NCBI RefSeq assembly: GCF_018446385.1
Contig: NW_024589891.1
Coordinates: 62,001-126,000, forward strand
Source of the DNA: Zingiber officinale
Lineage: Eukaryota > Streptophyta > Magnoliopsida > Zingiberales > Zingiberaceae
Reading direction: 5' to 3'
Length of the DNA stretch: 64,000 nt
A program made the translations under genes and the position numbers. This document shows positions 1 to 13,256 of the stretch, piece by piece. How positions within the stretch are numbered: position 1 is the stretch's first letter; the number at the start of each line of letters is the position of its first letter. The notes below the pieces were generated by a model. The model saw only the letters and a program-made list of their open reading frames with translations. It was not told the origin of the DNA and did not search any database.

Positions 1-253
1 GTGGTTGTTCCTAGCAAGATAATGGGTCAATTCTCTCACTTTGGTAGTTGCTACTATTGGACTTAGCCAAAGAGAGTTGAATTAATGCCAATTGAGGTTT
101 GCATTGATTGGAAACATTCTATGGAGCCAGATGGTTATGAGCTCTTCACTAGACTCTAATACATAACACTTCTTTATTAACATTGTCATCAACTTTTTCA
201 GTGATTTTTCAGATTGGTTACTGTGATCCTTCTGTTTGTCATTGATTGCTCAG

Positions 254-3200
254 ATATGACAGAGGAGCGCATTTATTTCTTCCATCTTACGTTATGCGAA
301 CACATGGATCAAAAAAACAACGGGAGGCTGTTAAGAGGGCACCAAGGGAGCAGATGCAGACTATTTTTGAGGTTTGCTATTTCTACTTTTTATTACCAGA
401 ACACCAAATCCCAAAGACAGTTCAAAGAAATATTTATTTCTCTTTCAAGCTAATATTGTCATCATAACTTCAAATGTACATGTTGATTTTGCTTATTAGC
501 TTAATTAGATCATGCCATCAACATACTATTATGCTATTCAGGCACTGGATACACTAGGCAATACCAGATGGAGGGTTAATAAAAAGGTGTTAAATATCAT
601 CAATACAATTTGGTCAAATGGAGGACGTCTTGGTGGTTTGGTTGATCGGGAGGATGTGAGTTGAAAAAATTGTACTATTTTTGATGTCTTAAGGTTTTTT
701 AACTTACTAGGTTACGAAATCACTTCTTTTAACATATGCATCAGTTTACTTCAACCTATTCCATCATGATAATTCACTTTTCTTTTTAAATCCTTTTATA
801 TTTGCATTAAAGGTTCCTCTACCTGAGAAGCCTGATACAGAAGATGAAATTGAACTAAGGAAATGGAAGTGGAAATTGAAATCTGTGAAGAAGGAAAATA
901 GTGAAAGACATTCCCATCGGTGTGATATGGAACTTAAACTTGCTGTAAGGATTTTCATTAACATGTGATTGTTTCATACTTTCACTGGTGCTATTGGATT
1001 TTTTATTCCTTTTGTAAAACCTTATGCATCTGGTTATCAACTGAGAGCAGGTTGCTAGAAAAATGAAAGAAGAGAAGGGATTTTATTATCCACACAACCT
1101 GGACTTCAGGGGCCGTGCATATCCCATGCATCCGTATCTAAATCATCTCGGTTCAGATATTTGTCGAGGAGTGTTGGAGTTCGCAGAGGGACGACCACTG
1201 GGGAAGTCTGGTTTACGCTGGTTAAAGATACATTTGGCAAATTTATATGCTAATGGCGTTGACAAGTTATCACATGATGCTCGAGTGGCATTCACCGAGA
1301 ACCACTTGGAGGATGTATTTGACTCTGCAGATAAACCTCTTGAAGGTAGGCGCTGGTGGTTAGGTGCTGAGGATCCCTTTCAATTGTTAGCAGTTTGTAT
1401 CAATCTTGCTGAAGCATTGAGGAGTTCAACACCAGAAAATACAGTTTCACACATTCCTGTTCATCAGGCAAGTCTAGGCTCTTAAATTATTCTATATCAC
1501 TTCTACTTCGGCATTTGAATTATACACCCAATCAGTTGCATGCTTCAAATAAATTTCAACATTATTGCATAACCCACTATAACTGGAATGTTTCAGAACT
1601 TCCAAGATATTAAATGAAAAAATAATGAGTTATGGCCTGGTGATGGAGAGCAATCCATTTTTAGACTGACTTTGCAGAAGTTTAACCTTGGCATGAAAAA
1701 CGAACTAAAACAACCAAAGATCAATGGAAGTGCTCAAATTTTATTGGATCGTAAAGATGCTTGGAAATAGATGGGGAGTCTTGGCGCAATGGTAAAGTTG
1801 TTGCCATGTGACCAAAATGTTACGGGTTCGAATCCTGGAAACAGCCTCTTGTAAAAAGCAGGGTAAGACTGCGTACAATGGATCCTTCCCCGGGACCCCG
1901 CTTGGCGGGAGCTTCGTGCACCGGGCTGCCTTTTTTTTTTTTTTTTTAAAGATGCTTGGAATTCTAAAATTTTTGTGGAGAATTGAAAATTTTCCTTGGA
2001 ACTCTAAAGTTGTGTGGTTCACAAAGACGTGTGTTTTGTTTCCACCATTTTCCATTTAGTAAGATACTTCAAAAATTCCAGGGAATAAAACTGCAGCCAA
2101 CAGAGGACCAGTTAGACATAACTATGGGGCACTAACTATGGAATCTCACTGACTTCATCACCCTCTACCTGGAAGTTGTTTTTTCTCATTTAAGAGAACT
2201 TACTTGGGAGGAGAATGGTAGGGCAAGAACCATGACGTTTTGTTTTTCTTTCTTTGGTGCTCGTTTGATTTTCCTTGAGTGATCTCACTAATAGTGTCCT
2301 GAGATGGTTTTCCCTAGGGACTCACATGTGGAGGATGAGAAGATGAGAGAGCTGTTGTCAGCTGAGAGGAGAAGGTAGAATGGTGTTGGAGGGGAGGCCA
2401 TGCCATCACAAGAAACATGCAGCCTCTTCCTAAGTGGATTAAAGAAACTCCAACAAATTAAGGACCAACATCAAGTTGAGAGGGATAATTTTGTATTGTA
2501 AAGTAATTATTGATAATGTTACATCCATAGTTACAAGAATTTGATTTAACACTAATAGTAGTATAAATTCGCATGCAGGACAAAAACCATAACACTAATA
2601 TGTCAAACAACTAGATATTATTTAGAAGCAAGCATAGTTGATAATATCTTGCAGTGATACAGTTAGATCATTTCTTTAATTTTGTACGAAACCATTTCAA
2701 GAATTACAATCAAAATAGTGGAAAATGAAATTTATAATATAGTTCTATTTGGTTGGAATTAATCTCTTATCTAATGAATAAATTGATACGGGTGTCAATT
2801 CCAGTTGTAATGTTGTCAATTACAAAAATCAGTCTGATTCTTTTGAGCTGAACGAGCATTGCACTTCTAACTTGCAGGATGGATCGTGCAACGGTCTACA
2901 ACACTATGCAGCTCTGGGGAAAGACAAGGTGCTATTTCCTTCTGCCACTTGGTTCCACTTCACTGTTTTAATCTGTAATTCTTATCATACTGCAGCAGTG
3001 AGTGCTCAAATTACTAGGTCATGCTTATTATCATAATATTCATTAGAAAAGAGGACCCTAATTTGCTCAAGATTAATTTTCTTTGTTTCATGATTAAGCA
3101 TGGTGGGTCCCTTAACTCTTTTTAATAATCCTACTGCTCTTTTTTTTTTTGGATAAAGGTAATAATCCCACTGCTCTTACATTTATGGTAAGTAGCATTT

Positions 3201-6200
3201 TCTAGCAAGGTACTTTGGCTAAGCCCCTTCAGACTGTTCCATTGACTCTCAATAAGTACCTTTGAGCTTCTAGGAATGTCAAAATGAAATATTTATTTAT
3301 TTTTATTCGCATGACATAATTATAATCGTGTTAACCTTTATTGCATCTATCTGTATGGAGTGTGCACTAAATTCAGATTTGTACACTTGTATGAAATTTT
3401 AGCTCTTTCATTGGTATAAAACTGAATGTTGTATGTTTCTATGTTATGGCCTTCGGTAGAAAATGAACAAAACCAAATTAGCCCTCTGAAGATGAGGAAT
3501 AAGGTCTGTTGGAGCATGAAATAGTAGAAAAAAACAAAGGGTATGGTATTCTTGCTTGTCCTTGCTCAAACTAAAAAAAGGAATCAAACCAATGTTAATT
3601 TGTTTGATTTTGTCATATGGTGGTGTTATGACGGAGCACCAAATTGAATAGAATAAACCTTTGTTCAATTCTCTCTTCACAAACTCATCCAAGGCACAAA
3701 ATTTATGGTGCCATAGCCCATTAAGGTTGTAGGTTCTGAATATGCTCTAATGATGATGAAATCCCGGTTGAAGTTGCATATGATATCATGTCATTAATAT
3801 TCCAGTCATTCATGATTCATGCTGGGTTATTTTGCTTGCTTCAATTTGTGGTCTTTCAACATTTATTTATTATGCATTCATTTTTTTTGGTTTCTTAGGA
3901 TATGCTCTTGTATAACATCTACTGTTTTTGTTTTTAAAAAAAACTCTTATTTATTAAATTAACATTCTTTAAATACTTCTGAGATCTCCATATGTTTCAG
4001 TTTTTTATTGTTAGACTTTAGATTTAAATCTCACAAGATCTTGATACATAGCCATTCACAAAGCTGATAATACCTTCATAGATCTGTTCCAAGTAGTCCT
4101 GTTGTATTTGCACATTGAATTATTGCGCTTGCTAAAGTTTTAAGCTGTTGCATCATCAGTTGGGGGCCATTTCTGTGAACCTTGTTGCTGGAGATGAGCC
4201 TGCAGATGTATACTCCAGCATAGCTACTAGGTAAGCAGTAATTTTTATAAATTGTTATGATTATGAAATCGGTGCTAATAAATGTTGATCAGACAAGTAC
4301 TTTCAAAGTCTTAGTGTCATTGCACTTTTTTTTTGTCTAGTTATATTCTTTTCTTTATGTCCATTTTTTTCACTTCATAAGCTATTTGAACAACATTAAG
4401 CTGCAGACATCCTAAGCCATTTCTATATCACAAGCATTTTTAAAACACTAAATCTAGTTCTAGTCGCTTTTATCTTTTGCAATCAGTTGGTTTCTTTAAA
4501 CTGACGTCTACGATGTGCCTTCTGAATGCAGGGTTCTCAATATCATGTGTAGAGATGCAGAGAAAGGCCCTTCCATCAACCCAAACGCTTTACATGCTAA
4601 ACTACTAATTGATCAGGTTAACATTTTACTTCGTTTTTTGTATATGTGGATTAATTGAACCTATGATACCCTTCCCTGCCTCAGCATTATTCCTGAAAGT
4701 TGATATCTGTTTCCAAACAGGTGGACCGGAAGTTGGTGAAGCAGACTGTCATGACATCAGTTTATGGTGTCACATATATTGGGGCACGTGAGCAAATTAA
4801 GAGAAGATTGAAGGAACGTGACATGATGGCTGATGACACAGAATTATTCCGTGCATCTTGCTACGCTGCTAAAGTAAGTCACTAATATTTATTTATGGTT
4901 GAATAGTTGCTAGACTGAATTATTGTAAATGTTCAAACAGACCACACTGACTGCATTAGGGGAGATGTTTCAAGCTGCACGGGATATCATGACTTGGCTT
5001 GGTGACTGTGCTAAGGTGTGCTATTTACCAGATTGAATAGTCTTATAGCTGTGCGGGATATCGACTGTGGATGGAAAAGCAATGTTTTTCGAGTTCATTT
5101 ATCATCTTATAGCTATTAGATGCTGAGATTGATATATCACTTAAATTAGTTTATTTACTAGAAATGGTTGTCATAACATATGCTCTATAGTATATGTTTG
5201 AACTAATCGGCATTGGCAACAGGTGATTGCTTCAGAAAACCATCCAGTAAGGTGGACAACTCCTCTTGGTCTCCCAGTGGTTCAACCTTATCAGAAGTTG
5301 GGAAGCCATATGGTAAATCTTTTAAACCTCTGTTTCTTTTCCTTTTTGTGAAAATTTTCTATTTGTAGTTTGTAGTTTCTGGAAAATAAAATAAAGTTAT
5401 TGAAAATTAAATTGGGGGAAAAAATATTTTTTACATCATTCACTTCTAATAAATTCAAATGTATTAAAAAATAATGTCTAATATTTGTTTCATTTCTCTT
5501 TTCAACTCTCTACATCTCTCTGTAGGTAAAAACTTCCCTCCAAGTGCTGACTTTGCGCAGGGAAACTGATAAGGTCACTTCTCCTAATCTGGGAATTTAA
5601 AGCCTCGTACTTTTATTGTTGTTGTATTGTTTTGATTCTTTCGGATGTATGAATTTATTATCTGTTTAATTTTACAGGTCATGGTTCGGCGTCAAAGAAC
5701 AGCTTTCCCCCCAAACTTTGTGCACTCCCTCGACGGTTCCCATATGATGATGACTGCAGTTGCCTGCCAAAGAGCTGGGTTGAACTTTGCTGGTAAGCTA
5801 CTTTTCAATACTGGTCCAGTTAACACTAGTTATTCAGATGCATCGGCATCTTCTTTTCAGGTGTTCATGATTCGTATTGGACACATGCATGTGATGTGGA
5901 TCAGATGAACCGGATTCTTCGAGAGAAATTCGTGGAACTCTACGAGAAACCTATACTAGAAAACGTAATATCTCATTTGCCTCTATATTCAACTAAAATG
6001 ATCAACCTAGTAGAGTTCTAGAATATGAGCAAACGTCTTTATACTTGTTCCTTCAGAAAGCTTTTTATAGCCTAGTGTTGTTCTTAGCTCGGCTTTGTTT
6101 TGTCAAGTTCTTATCCATTTTCATACATTCATGTATTTCTCACATCTGCTGTACATTTGCAGTTACTCGAAAGTTTTCAACAATCATTCCCAACACTAAG

Positions 6201-6273
6201 TTTCCCACCATTACCGGAACGGGGAGATTTCAACCTTAATGATGTTCTCGAGTCGCCATATTTTTTCAACTAA
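254..6273 (+). CDS. RpoT: Phage-type (T7-like) organellar RNA polymerase, 3' part
   Basis: Single-subunit DNA-dependent RNA polymerase that transcribes mitochondrial or plastid genes. The first exons lie left of the window. I placed 14 exons by splice sites and unbroken phase: 254-371, 542-655, 813-944, 1051-1467, 2878-2928, 4160-4230, 4532-4616, 4721-4873, 4941-5015, 5223-5312, 5526-5573, 5678-5792, 5861-5964, 6163-6273 (stop TAA). Visible family motifs are [16 protein letters not shown], the [10 protein letters not shown] block, [10 protein letters not shown] (the T7 Lys631/Tyr639 region that selects nucleotides), [14 protein letters not shown] (catalytic-Asp region) and the C-terminal LPERGDF...SPYFFN. 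The intron after 1467 uses a GC donor and carries a SINE. The C-terminus fits RpoTp or RpoTm, and I cannot separate plastid from mitochondrial targeting because the transit peptide is outside the window. No frameshift or stop is seen, so the gene looks functional. Confidence 0.95.
1773..1947 (+). mobile_element. Au-type tRNA-derived SINE in an RpoT intron
   Basis: About 175 bp. It has an RNA polymerase III A-box-like stretch (TGGCGCAATGGTAAAG) and a B box (GGGTTCGAATCCT), a middle part with CCCCGGGACC and GCTTCGTGCACCGGGC, and a terminal run of 17 T. These match my memory of the Au SINE family of flowering plants. A 14-bp direct repeat, AAAGATGCTTGGAA, flanks it at 1753-1766 and 1948-1961. 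That is the target-site duplication expected of LINE-driven retroposition. Six extra bases lie between the left repeat and the canonical 5' end. Confidence 0.9.
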
Positions 6274-7506
6274 TGTGACATTCTTAGTTATCCTTATTCC
6301 AATTCTTCTCAGTTTCCCCCTTCCACTTCGCCTTATTGTTTCTTTTGACAGCTTGTGTACAGGCATCTTCGCCGTCAACATCTCAGGCAACTCTAGAGTT
6401 AGTATGCGAGATGTGAGTGCATCAGCATTGACAACCGAGATCCATGTTCAGCAAAAGCATCGATCCGTAGGCAACAAGAGTTTCATGTGTGTATATCGGT
6501 GAACTTCTTTGCAGTTTTGGCACCGCGAGTGACAAATTGCGAGTTCTGTGTACATGTTGTCGTTCTTGACCTTACCTGCCTGTCCTCGATGGCCATGGAG
6601 GGGAACAAGAAGCAACGAACAAGGCAGGGAAGCCGCCACCGAGAAACCAGATAGGAAACTGATGCGAATTTCACTCGCAGCATAGGTTTTTTGTATTAAC
6701 TTCAAAAAAAATCTTGTTTTTCCATGAAACTTCTATATGAACAACTAAAGCTGTATGTGTACTTGTAATTAATGTTGAGTTGTAATATTTCATTAAGTTG
6801 TCAGTATTTCAGTAATATGTTTAGCTTAATGCTATGTTTTAAGAACTTGAGGGGATTAAGGAATCAACTCTTCAAGGGTAATTTTTTTGCTTGTGAAAAG
6901 AGAAAATTGTTCAGAGAAATAATTATTTATTCATTTTATACTTGCACTTAAATATAACCAGAAGATGAAAACCATATCAATTTTGTTTATTGAATCACTT
7001 GCAATATTATCTGATAAAAGTTTATATTTTTTTCAATATGATCGGTGAAAAATTTTCATAGACCAAGCCAGATGTTCCAGGATTAGTTAAGGCTTGGATA
7101 CTTGGTGCCAACTAAATTGAAAAAGAGACTCCATCAAAACAACAGTATGGTTGTTACATAGTTCAAAGGTTGGTAGATCAGTCAGAAAGATTATCATAGA
7201 CAATAATAATGTTCAGGAATGAGATGTAAAAGATTATACAAGAATACGAGGTTTGCAGCGAGGCAACGGTAGCATCACACTATGGCTACTTCCCACAAGA
7301 GTGAGATATCACAAACACATTCTTTCCTAGTTCTAAAGATAAAGAAGATAACCTTGAATGGGTCTGTCCATTTTCTATATTCAGTTGAACAGTGACATCA
7401 TTGCAAGTCGGAGTAATCCAATGAATTGAATGCCAGTCAATTGGATATCTCGATCTGAAGTTGATTCAAATACCTGATGTTATTACAGCAACTCTGATTT
7501 CCCTGG
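6274..7506. other. Intergenic: 3' ends of RpoT and the MYB-CC gene
   Basis: Holds the 3' untranslated region of RpoT from the left and that of the minus-strand MYB-CC gene from the right. It is AT-rich. The open frames here lack any family motif. I see no RNA gene or clear transposon. Confidence 0.6.
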
Positions 7507-9991
7507 CTAAAAGGGTGGCTGTGGCGATGCTGCTTGACCTGTCTCCCTGTAAGGAGAATTAGAATGGTCACCTGAATCAGGGGTCGTTGGCTCGCGGGCA
7601 GAAGACAATGAATCATTTGAGAGGCCTTGGAATAGCCTGCAGGTGGCCTCGTGGCTGCAACTAGCTGATTGGTCTTCTTCAAGGGATTCAGAGTTTGGCA
7701 CTGGGGTTGAGGGGTCAGTCTTATCTGAATCAAGGCAGAGATCATTTGAGATAGGAGCAGCCCTCCTGGCTCCGGATGTTTCAGCCAATGCGCTGCTAAT
7801 GCGCTCCTGCTCTTCGATTATCTTTTTAAGGTACTCACCTTGGGCTTCAATTCTTTGCTGTAATTGTCTTTGAATCTGCATGAGGCAGTCAATCATGTTT
7901 ATTTGCTTTCAGAGTCAACTCCATAATATTGATGTGTTTACCATGACAACCTAGTGTGATAGTTGTCACAAACAATGGTTGCAATTTACAGGGAAATTCC
8001 TAATCCACATTAGAACCTGGAAAATAGGACATGATATAAATCCAAGAAGATGAAAGACAGAAAAGAGTCTAGGTAGCCGCAATTTTAGTAATCTTCACTT
8101 CTATGGTTGGAGGAAGTTTATGTCTATAAGACAAACAAGAGGGACTCGGATAACTGTGTGAATCCCGATCCCAATCTCTCCTCTTTTACTTATTTCCTTC
8201 TTTTTCAAAAACCTGGTAGAGTAGATAGAGTTTTGTTGAACTACGTCATCAATTCTTGTGGACCAACATGAAAGAAGTGTAAAATCTGGAGATATGTTTT
8301 GAGCTATCTGGGCAAAATATATGATTTCTAGCCCACACAACCAATCCATCCTAAAGGGAAAAAAGGTCCAGAAAAGTTAAAATTATAACAAATCTCAAGA
8401 ATATATCTCCAACCTCAATTATGGATGAGGCATAGGAGACCTGATGGAAAGGAGCTCCGTTAGGTTATAATTAGATTGAGGTGGATTTGCTAAAAGTGGA
8501 TTTAATTTGGCCAAGGTAAGTAGGATGAGGTTACATGGGATGCAATTCGCCTGATTTACTAGGAGTTTGGTTGTGTTGATATATTTTTGGAGTTGTGCAT
8601 ATTTCGTGATTGGTGTATTGAGGTGGAGAAAAGGTTGGAAAGATAGTTGAAATGGGGTGTCAAAGAGTGTCGAAGTTGGAAAGAACTTGGTTGCCCAGCA
8701 CATATGCCAAGATATCACAAGTGGTTAGAAACATCTAACTTTATAGGCCTAAAGCCCTCCCAAATGCCACTGAACCGCAAAAGAATCAAGTTGTGCCTTG
8801 TTACAAGAGTTCCCTTTTATTTCACCACATGCCAAACTCAAATTGGTCTAATAGTATACTCTCAGATCTCACACATTTCACATTAGATGTGTACCCTACA
8901 TTGCGAGTGTCGCTCGCTCTTAGTGCTAGTGGATAATTTTTCTAATATTAGATATTATAAAATTTATAATAAGCAAAACTAACAGAAATATCATATATCT
9001 TTTTATAGTGCACATGGAACTTACCTCTAATTGTTCGTGAAGCCGTTTTTGCACCTCCATCTGTATTTTAAGTGCTTCATTAATTTGCACCCCACTGACA
9101 CAAGAATATGATAGTCAGAGGGAAAATTTTTTTTTAGCAGATAAAATGAGATTCTGCACAAGTTGTCATTAATCTATTAAAATGAGTTAGATGTGTAGCA
9201 AAACAAAACATGTCATTAACACAACAACAACAATATTTCACACACAAAAAAAAAGAGTGAAGGTAAAAAAGGAGAAAGAAAAGGTGAAGGCACAAACTAC
9301 TTTATTGTTTTCTGTGAAAAATAAGGAAGAGTTATTAGTCATAAACTCACGAAGTGCTTCCAAGTCCAGAAATCAAGTCCTCTACATCTTTTCTTTCTGA
9401 TATTGTACCTGCATGAACAATAAATACTAGATTGAATCCCCATACCAATAATTGTTTTCTAACTTCTGTTCCTTGATCATGTGAAAAGATAATAAAACAA
9501 ATTCATAACACTGTCAAACACTAGTTAAGTTCTCTGAAGATACTTGCCATCAGCTGAAAAGTCAGGCACGTACTTTGCAAGCCGATATTTCTGCTTACAC
9601 CATGTAGAGGAATTAAAGAAATGAACCAAAAAAAAAATTGTCTTCACAAGAAAAGGTGAAACTAAGTACCTGTAAATGACTCTTAACATGATAAATAGTT
9701 AGTCCAGGCACACCCATGATTCGAAGGACTCCTTTAGGAGTTGCTCCTGTAATGTATAGAAAACTTAATGATGACATGAATACTCAAAGGTAAGATGCAT
9801 TATAGTTTAAAAACTATCATACATATTCTAGGCAAATCGAGAAAGAGTTCAGAACCGAAGCACTTACTATCTGGTCCACCAAGCTGTGTTATCGCATCTA
9901 CAAAACGTTGGTGGAGCTCATTTGTCCAGCGTAAGCGTTGTCTTGAAGTCGAATTAGAACTATTGTTGTTCTCTACATTATTTGAGTCCAT
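7507..9991 (-). CDS. PHL7-like: MYB-CC (G2-like) transcription factor, PHL7-type
   Basis: Predicted nuclear DNA-binding protein of the PHR1-like family, some members of which act in phosphate-starvation signalling. Minus-strand exons: 9868-9991 (ATG), 9670-9746, 9548-9590, 9351-9408, 9025-9094, 7507-7875 (TAG). Together they give 246 aa with intact phase. The MYB domain (about residues 17-73) has RLRWTNELHQRFVDAI, then TPKGVLRIMGVPGLTIYHV and SHLQKYR. The MYB-CC coiled coil carries LHEQLE (119-124) and QRQLQQRIEAQGEYLKKIIEE. The short N-terminus and an acidic, Ser-rich tail with REPTTPDSG resemble Arabidopsis PHL7 as I recall it. One intron (9409-9547) uses a GC donor. The 5' leader probably continues upstream past a leader intron toward the GA tract near 11.1 kb. 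That leader structure is inferred. Confidence 0.93.
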
Positions 9992-11115
9992 TGTCCTGTT
10001 ACAAGATTCTAGTTTTTGTCCATGAATTGAAGAATTGTTCTGGTTTTAGCCAATAATAGGCTTTGGGGACATTTATTTTGAACTGTAGAACGGGAAAACA
10101 GAATAAAATAATAGTAAAAATGTGCATTGCAAGTTTCACGATCAGGTAAAATATAAAGGAAGTCTAATGCCAAATAAAAATCGTTGCTGGATAAGAGATT
10201 GAATGCTTTTATAAACTAGCATAACTCTTGAAAGTTAAAAGCAGGGAAAATACAGACAAAGAAAAATTGGATACAAACTAGAACTTCAGCCCTGGAGTGT
10301 TCCATAGTGCTACAACAATGCAATTTTAGATAACAATCCACGCTAACAAATGTAAAATTGTTAGCAGATGCTAATGATGTTGGAATCTGACCATCCAAAG
10401 ATCACCTAAATTTTGAAAAAAAAAAACAAATCTGAGAAATTCTATGCTGATACAATGGATCACACGCAGCTTGCTCATTGGTAGATTATTATTTTTATTT
10501 ATACGATACAAAAAGCCCACGAACATCCCTAGACCCTAGTAACAAGAACACAACTTCCATGGTAGCCTTCCTCTCACTCTTGCTCTCTCTTCCTACTTAT
10601 CCTTTCTCTACTTCCTATTATCTTCCCTTGGAGCAGCAAGATGTCTTGCAAGTCAGAAATATTGCTTAGACTAAAAAAGAGCAATGAAGTAAGATAGCTG
10701 GGTTAGCATTGCACATTTGCACACTGGAGAAAAAACCTATCAAATAGATTGCTCATGACCACTAAACACAGACCAATTCATACAAACTAACAAAAGAAAC
10801 CATCCAATTCAGCGAAAAACAGCAGCACAAAGATTATAAGACAGATCATTAAAAACAGCGCTCGAGCTCCAATCTACGGAGATTTACAGGTAGATTTTCA
10901 ATGAAAAAATAGCTGGATTTGAGTGGAAAGGGGAGCAAAAAACAGCTGAACTGGATTAATGAGACTGAAAACAAACAGTCAAAAAAAAATCTTTCAGAAG
11001 AACGAGAAAGCGCTACCCTGATGCTGACTTCCGGCAGAATGGCGAAATCTTCCGCTCGCTTCTCTTCGCCGGCGATTCGCCTGGCTTCGTCGATCCCGAT
11101 CTTTTCTTTAGCGCC

Positions 11116-11149
<34 letters not shown>

Positions 11150-13112
11150 GTAGAGCGCGGCAGGAGAAGGTCGTCTTCACAACTGGAGACTCCGAAAGGA
11201 TCTCCTACAAGCCGCATTGCAAACGCCACTTGCAAATGGGCCACGTGGCATCTCCATATGCTTGCCAGCTGTAAGCGTCTCGCTTTCGCACGAAACGAAC
11301 CTGGATGCTTACGTTGTACCCACTCGCACGCCCGCCTTTAGTTGGTAAAGTTAGAGGGGCCCCCTCGCCTCCCGAAGAAAGTCCATAAGAAAGAAAGAGG
11401 GCTCGTGAGTAGGGACCACAATGCCCTCCAATAAAAGGAAGCCATATCTTCGGGTAGTCCAAGTTAATGTGAGATATAGACCGTCCATTTATTGCCGATA
11501 TTATAATATTTTGAATTCTGATTTTGTGGCGTTGGAGATGACAGTTGACAGCATCTACTTGCGAATATTCTTTTACCTAACGACACGCATTGCGTTGTTG
11601 CAAGGGATATTTTAATTATTATTATTATTATTATTATTTGTCTCTAATCATAAATAATATTTTAATATTGGTTATAATTTCTATGCCATCTTTATTGTTT
11701 TTTTATTTAATTTTCTTCTTGACCAAAAAATGCCGACTGATCACATGTAACCGCAAAAATGATGTACTATAATATCTCATGCTTTTCACAAATAAACAAG
11801 AAGAAATTACATTGATGTGATTAATATGTTTGGACATGTTCCATTTCCTTCGTCAATTTTGTTTACTTCAAATTGAATATGTGTATTTTTTTATGGAAAT
11901 TAGTCGAAAAGTTTAGTATTCAGTATATGATTGTTTTAGATATCGACAAATGATGATGAATTCACTTTTGTATTGTCCATTGTGTCTAGATGTATAGAAT
12001 ATCTAAATAAATTTAAATGATTTGCGTTTTGATTTGTCTAAATTCAAATTAATAAATGGTTGATAGATTTAAATTGATTGAATTATTTGAATAAATCAAT
12101 CCATCTCTACCACCTAGGGTCATAAACGAGCTGGGTCGAGTCGAATTTTATTATGTTTAAATTTATTTGATAAGGTATTCAAGTTGAACTGAGTCTAAAA
12201 TGAATGAAATTGTTGAAATCATATTCAAGATTGACTTAATTTTTTATTTTTTAAAATTTGTTTAATTGATTATTGAGTTTGATAATATAGATTTATTAGT
12301 TCATTTTAAAAAATTCTTTATTTATTTAGCCAGTTGATAAAATTTTATTGATAAATATGGTTCATGAACGTTGTTCACAAATATTATTAAAGAATGTTGT
12401 TTATGATCATCAACGAGCTAAACATATATATATTCAAGTTTATTGATTTAGTTTAATGAGTTGTTTAACCTTGATCATTTAATTGATTATGCATGTATTG
12501 AACAAATATAAATAAATTCGTACCAAGCTGAATACTAAACTTATTCATGAATGTTTGATTCATTTACAATCGTCCTACTAAAACCTAACCTATTTAGAAG
12601 ATAGATTTATATTTCGATTTTTATTAGACTTATTTATTTAATGGACTCAACCTAACTTTTCCACCGATTCAACTAAATGAATCTATCTAGACCGGGTTTT
12701 TTCCATGAATGTGATGTAATAGTAAAATATTTAAAAAAATAAATAAGAAGATAAGAATTTTAATTTTAATATGAACAAATATTTTAACGATAAATCTATA
12801 TGTATTTCATATGATAAAAGATAATTTTATTCATTTCAAACGATTCAGTATCGTCCGATTCGAGTCCAATCTACAAATCAATTAGTCGAATACCAACTGA
12901 GGGCGATCAGTGTGTATTTCAAATTTATAGATCGAATGGTGTGTTGAAGTCTCTCACCACACTTTTTGAGACATAAATTCATTCCTTTACTACTTTAATA
13001 GGGAGATATTTCGATTTGGCGGATTACGCAAAATCTAAAAAAAAAAACAGAAGGTTAAATTCAGCCCCCAAAACGGCTCACGCGCAGCGCGAAACCCTGG
13101 CGGGCCCCTCCG
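9992..13112. other. Divergent intergenic region with leader/promoter of the MYB-CC gene
   Basis: Between 9992 and about 11.4 kb lies the likely 5' leader and promoter of the minus-strand MYB-CC gene, with moderate GC around 11.0-11.4 kb. From 11.4 to 13.0 kb the DNA is very AT-rich. It holds an (ATT)n microsatellite at 11615-11638 and a stretch at about 12115-12600 with cataaacgagctgggtcgag and repeated ttcatgaacgttgttcac-like words. That stretch looks like a worn hAT-type MITE whose matching right end I could not find. Confidence 0.45.
11104..11154 (-). repeat. GA/CT microsatellite in probable MYB-CC 5' leader or promoter
   Basis: On the plus strand this is a run of CT dinucleotides with two G breaks, so it reads as (GA)n on the strand of the MYB-CC gene. 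GA tracts are common in plant 5' leaders and core promoters and can bind BBR/BPC proteins. Its place about 1.1 kb upstream of the ATG fits a leader exon followed by a leader intron. No transcript evidence is available here. Confidence 0.6.
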
Positions 13113-13256
13113 CTCACGTGATCCTCGCTCCGATATCGGCCCCGCACGCCAACGGCTCTTCGGCTTGACACGTGGCGACTTAATCCACCGCTTCTCTCTC
13201 CGAGAGTTTTAGCGTGATTAATTAATCACGTAATCCCTCCTCTCGCAGACACGTGT
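13113..13256 (+). promoter_or_regulatory. G-box cluster upstream of AGPase small subunit
   Basis: Three CACGTG cores lie at 13115-13120, 13169-13174 (in gacacgtggc, an ABRE-like context) and 13250-13255 (gacacgtgta). An 18-bp perfect palindrome, CGTGATTAATTAATCACG, sits at 13213-13230. G-boxes bind bZIP and bHLH factors and often mediate light, ABA or sugar control. The cluster ends about 200 bp before the ATG. The regulation is inferred and not shown. Confidence 0.6.

Noticed and set aside
1-253. An upstream RpoT exon at the left edge
   Set aside because: No frame here reads like the region before YDRG; the stretch looks intronic and the previous exon is probably outside the window.
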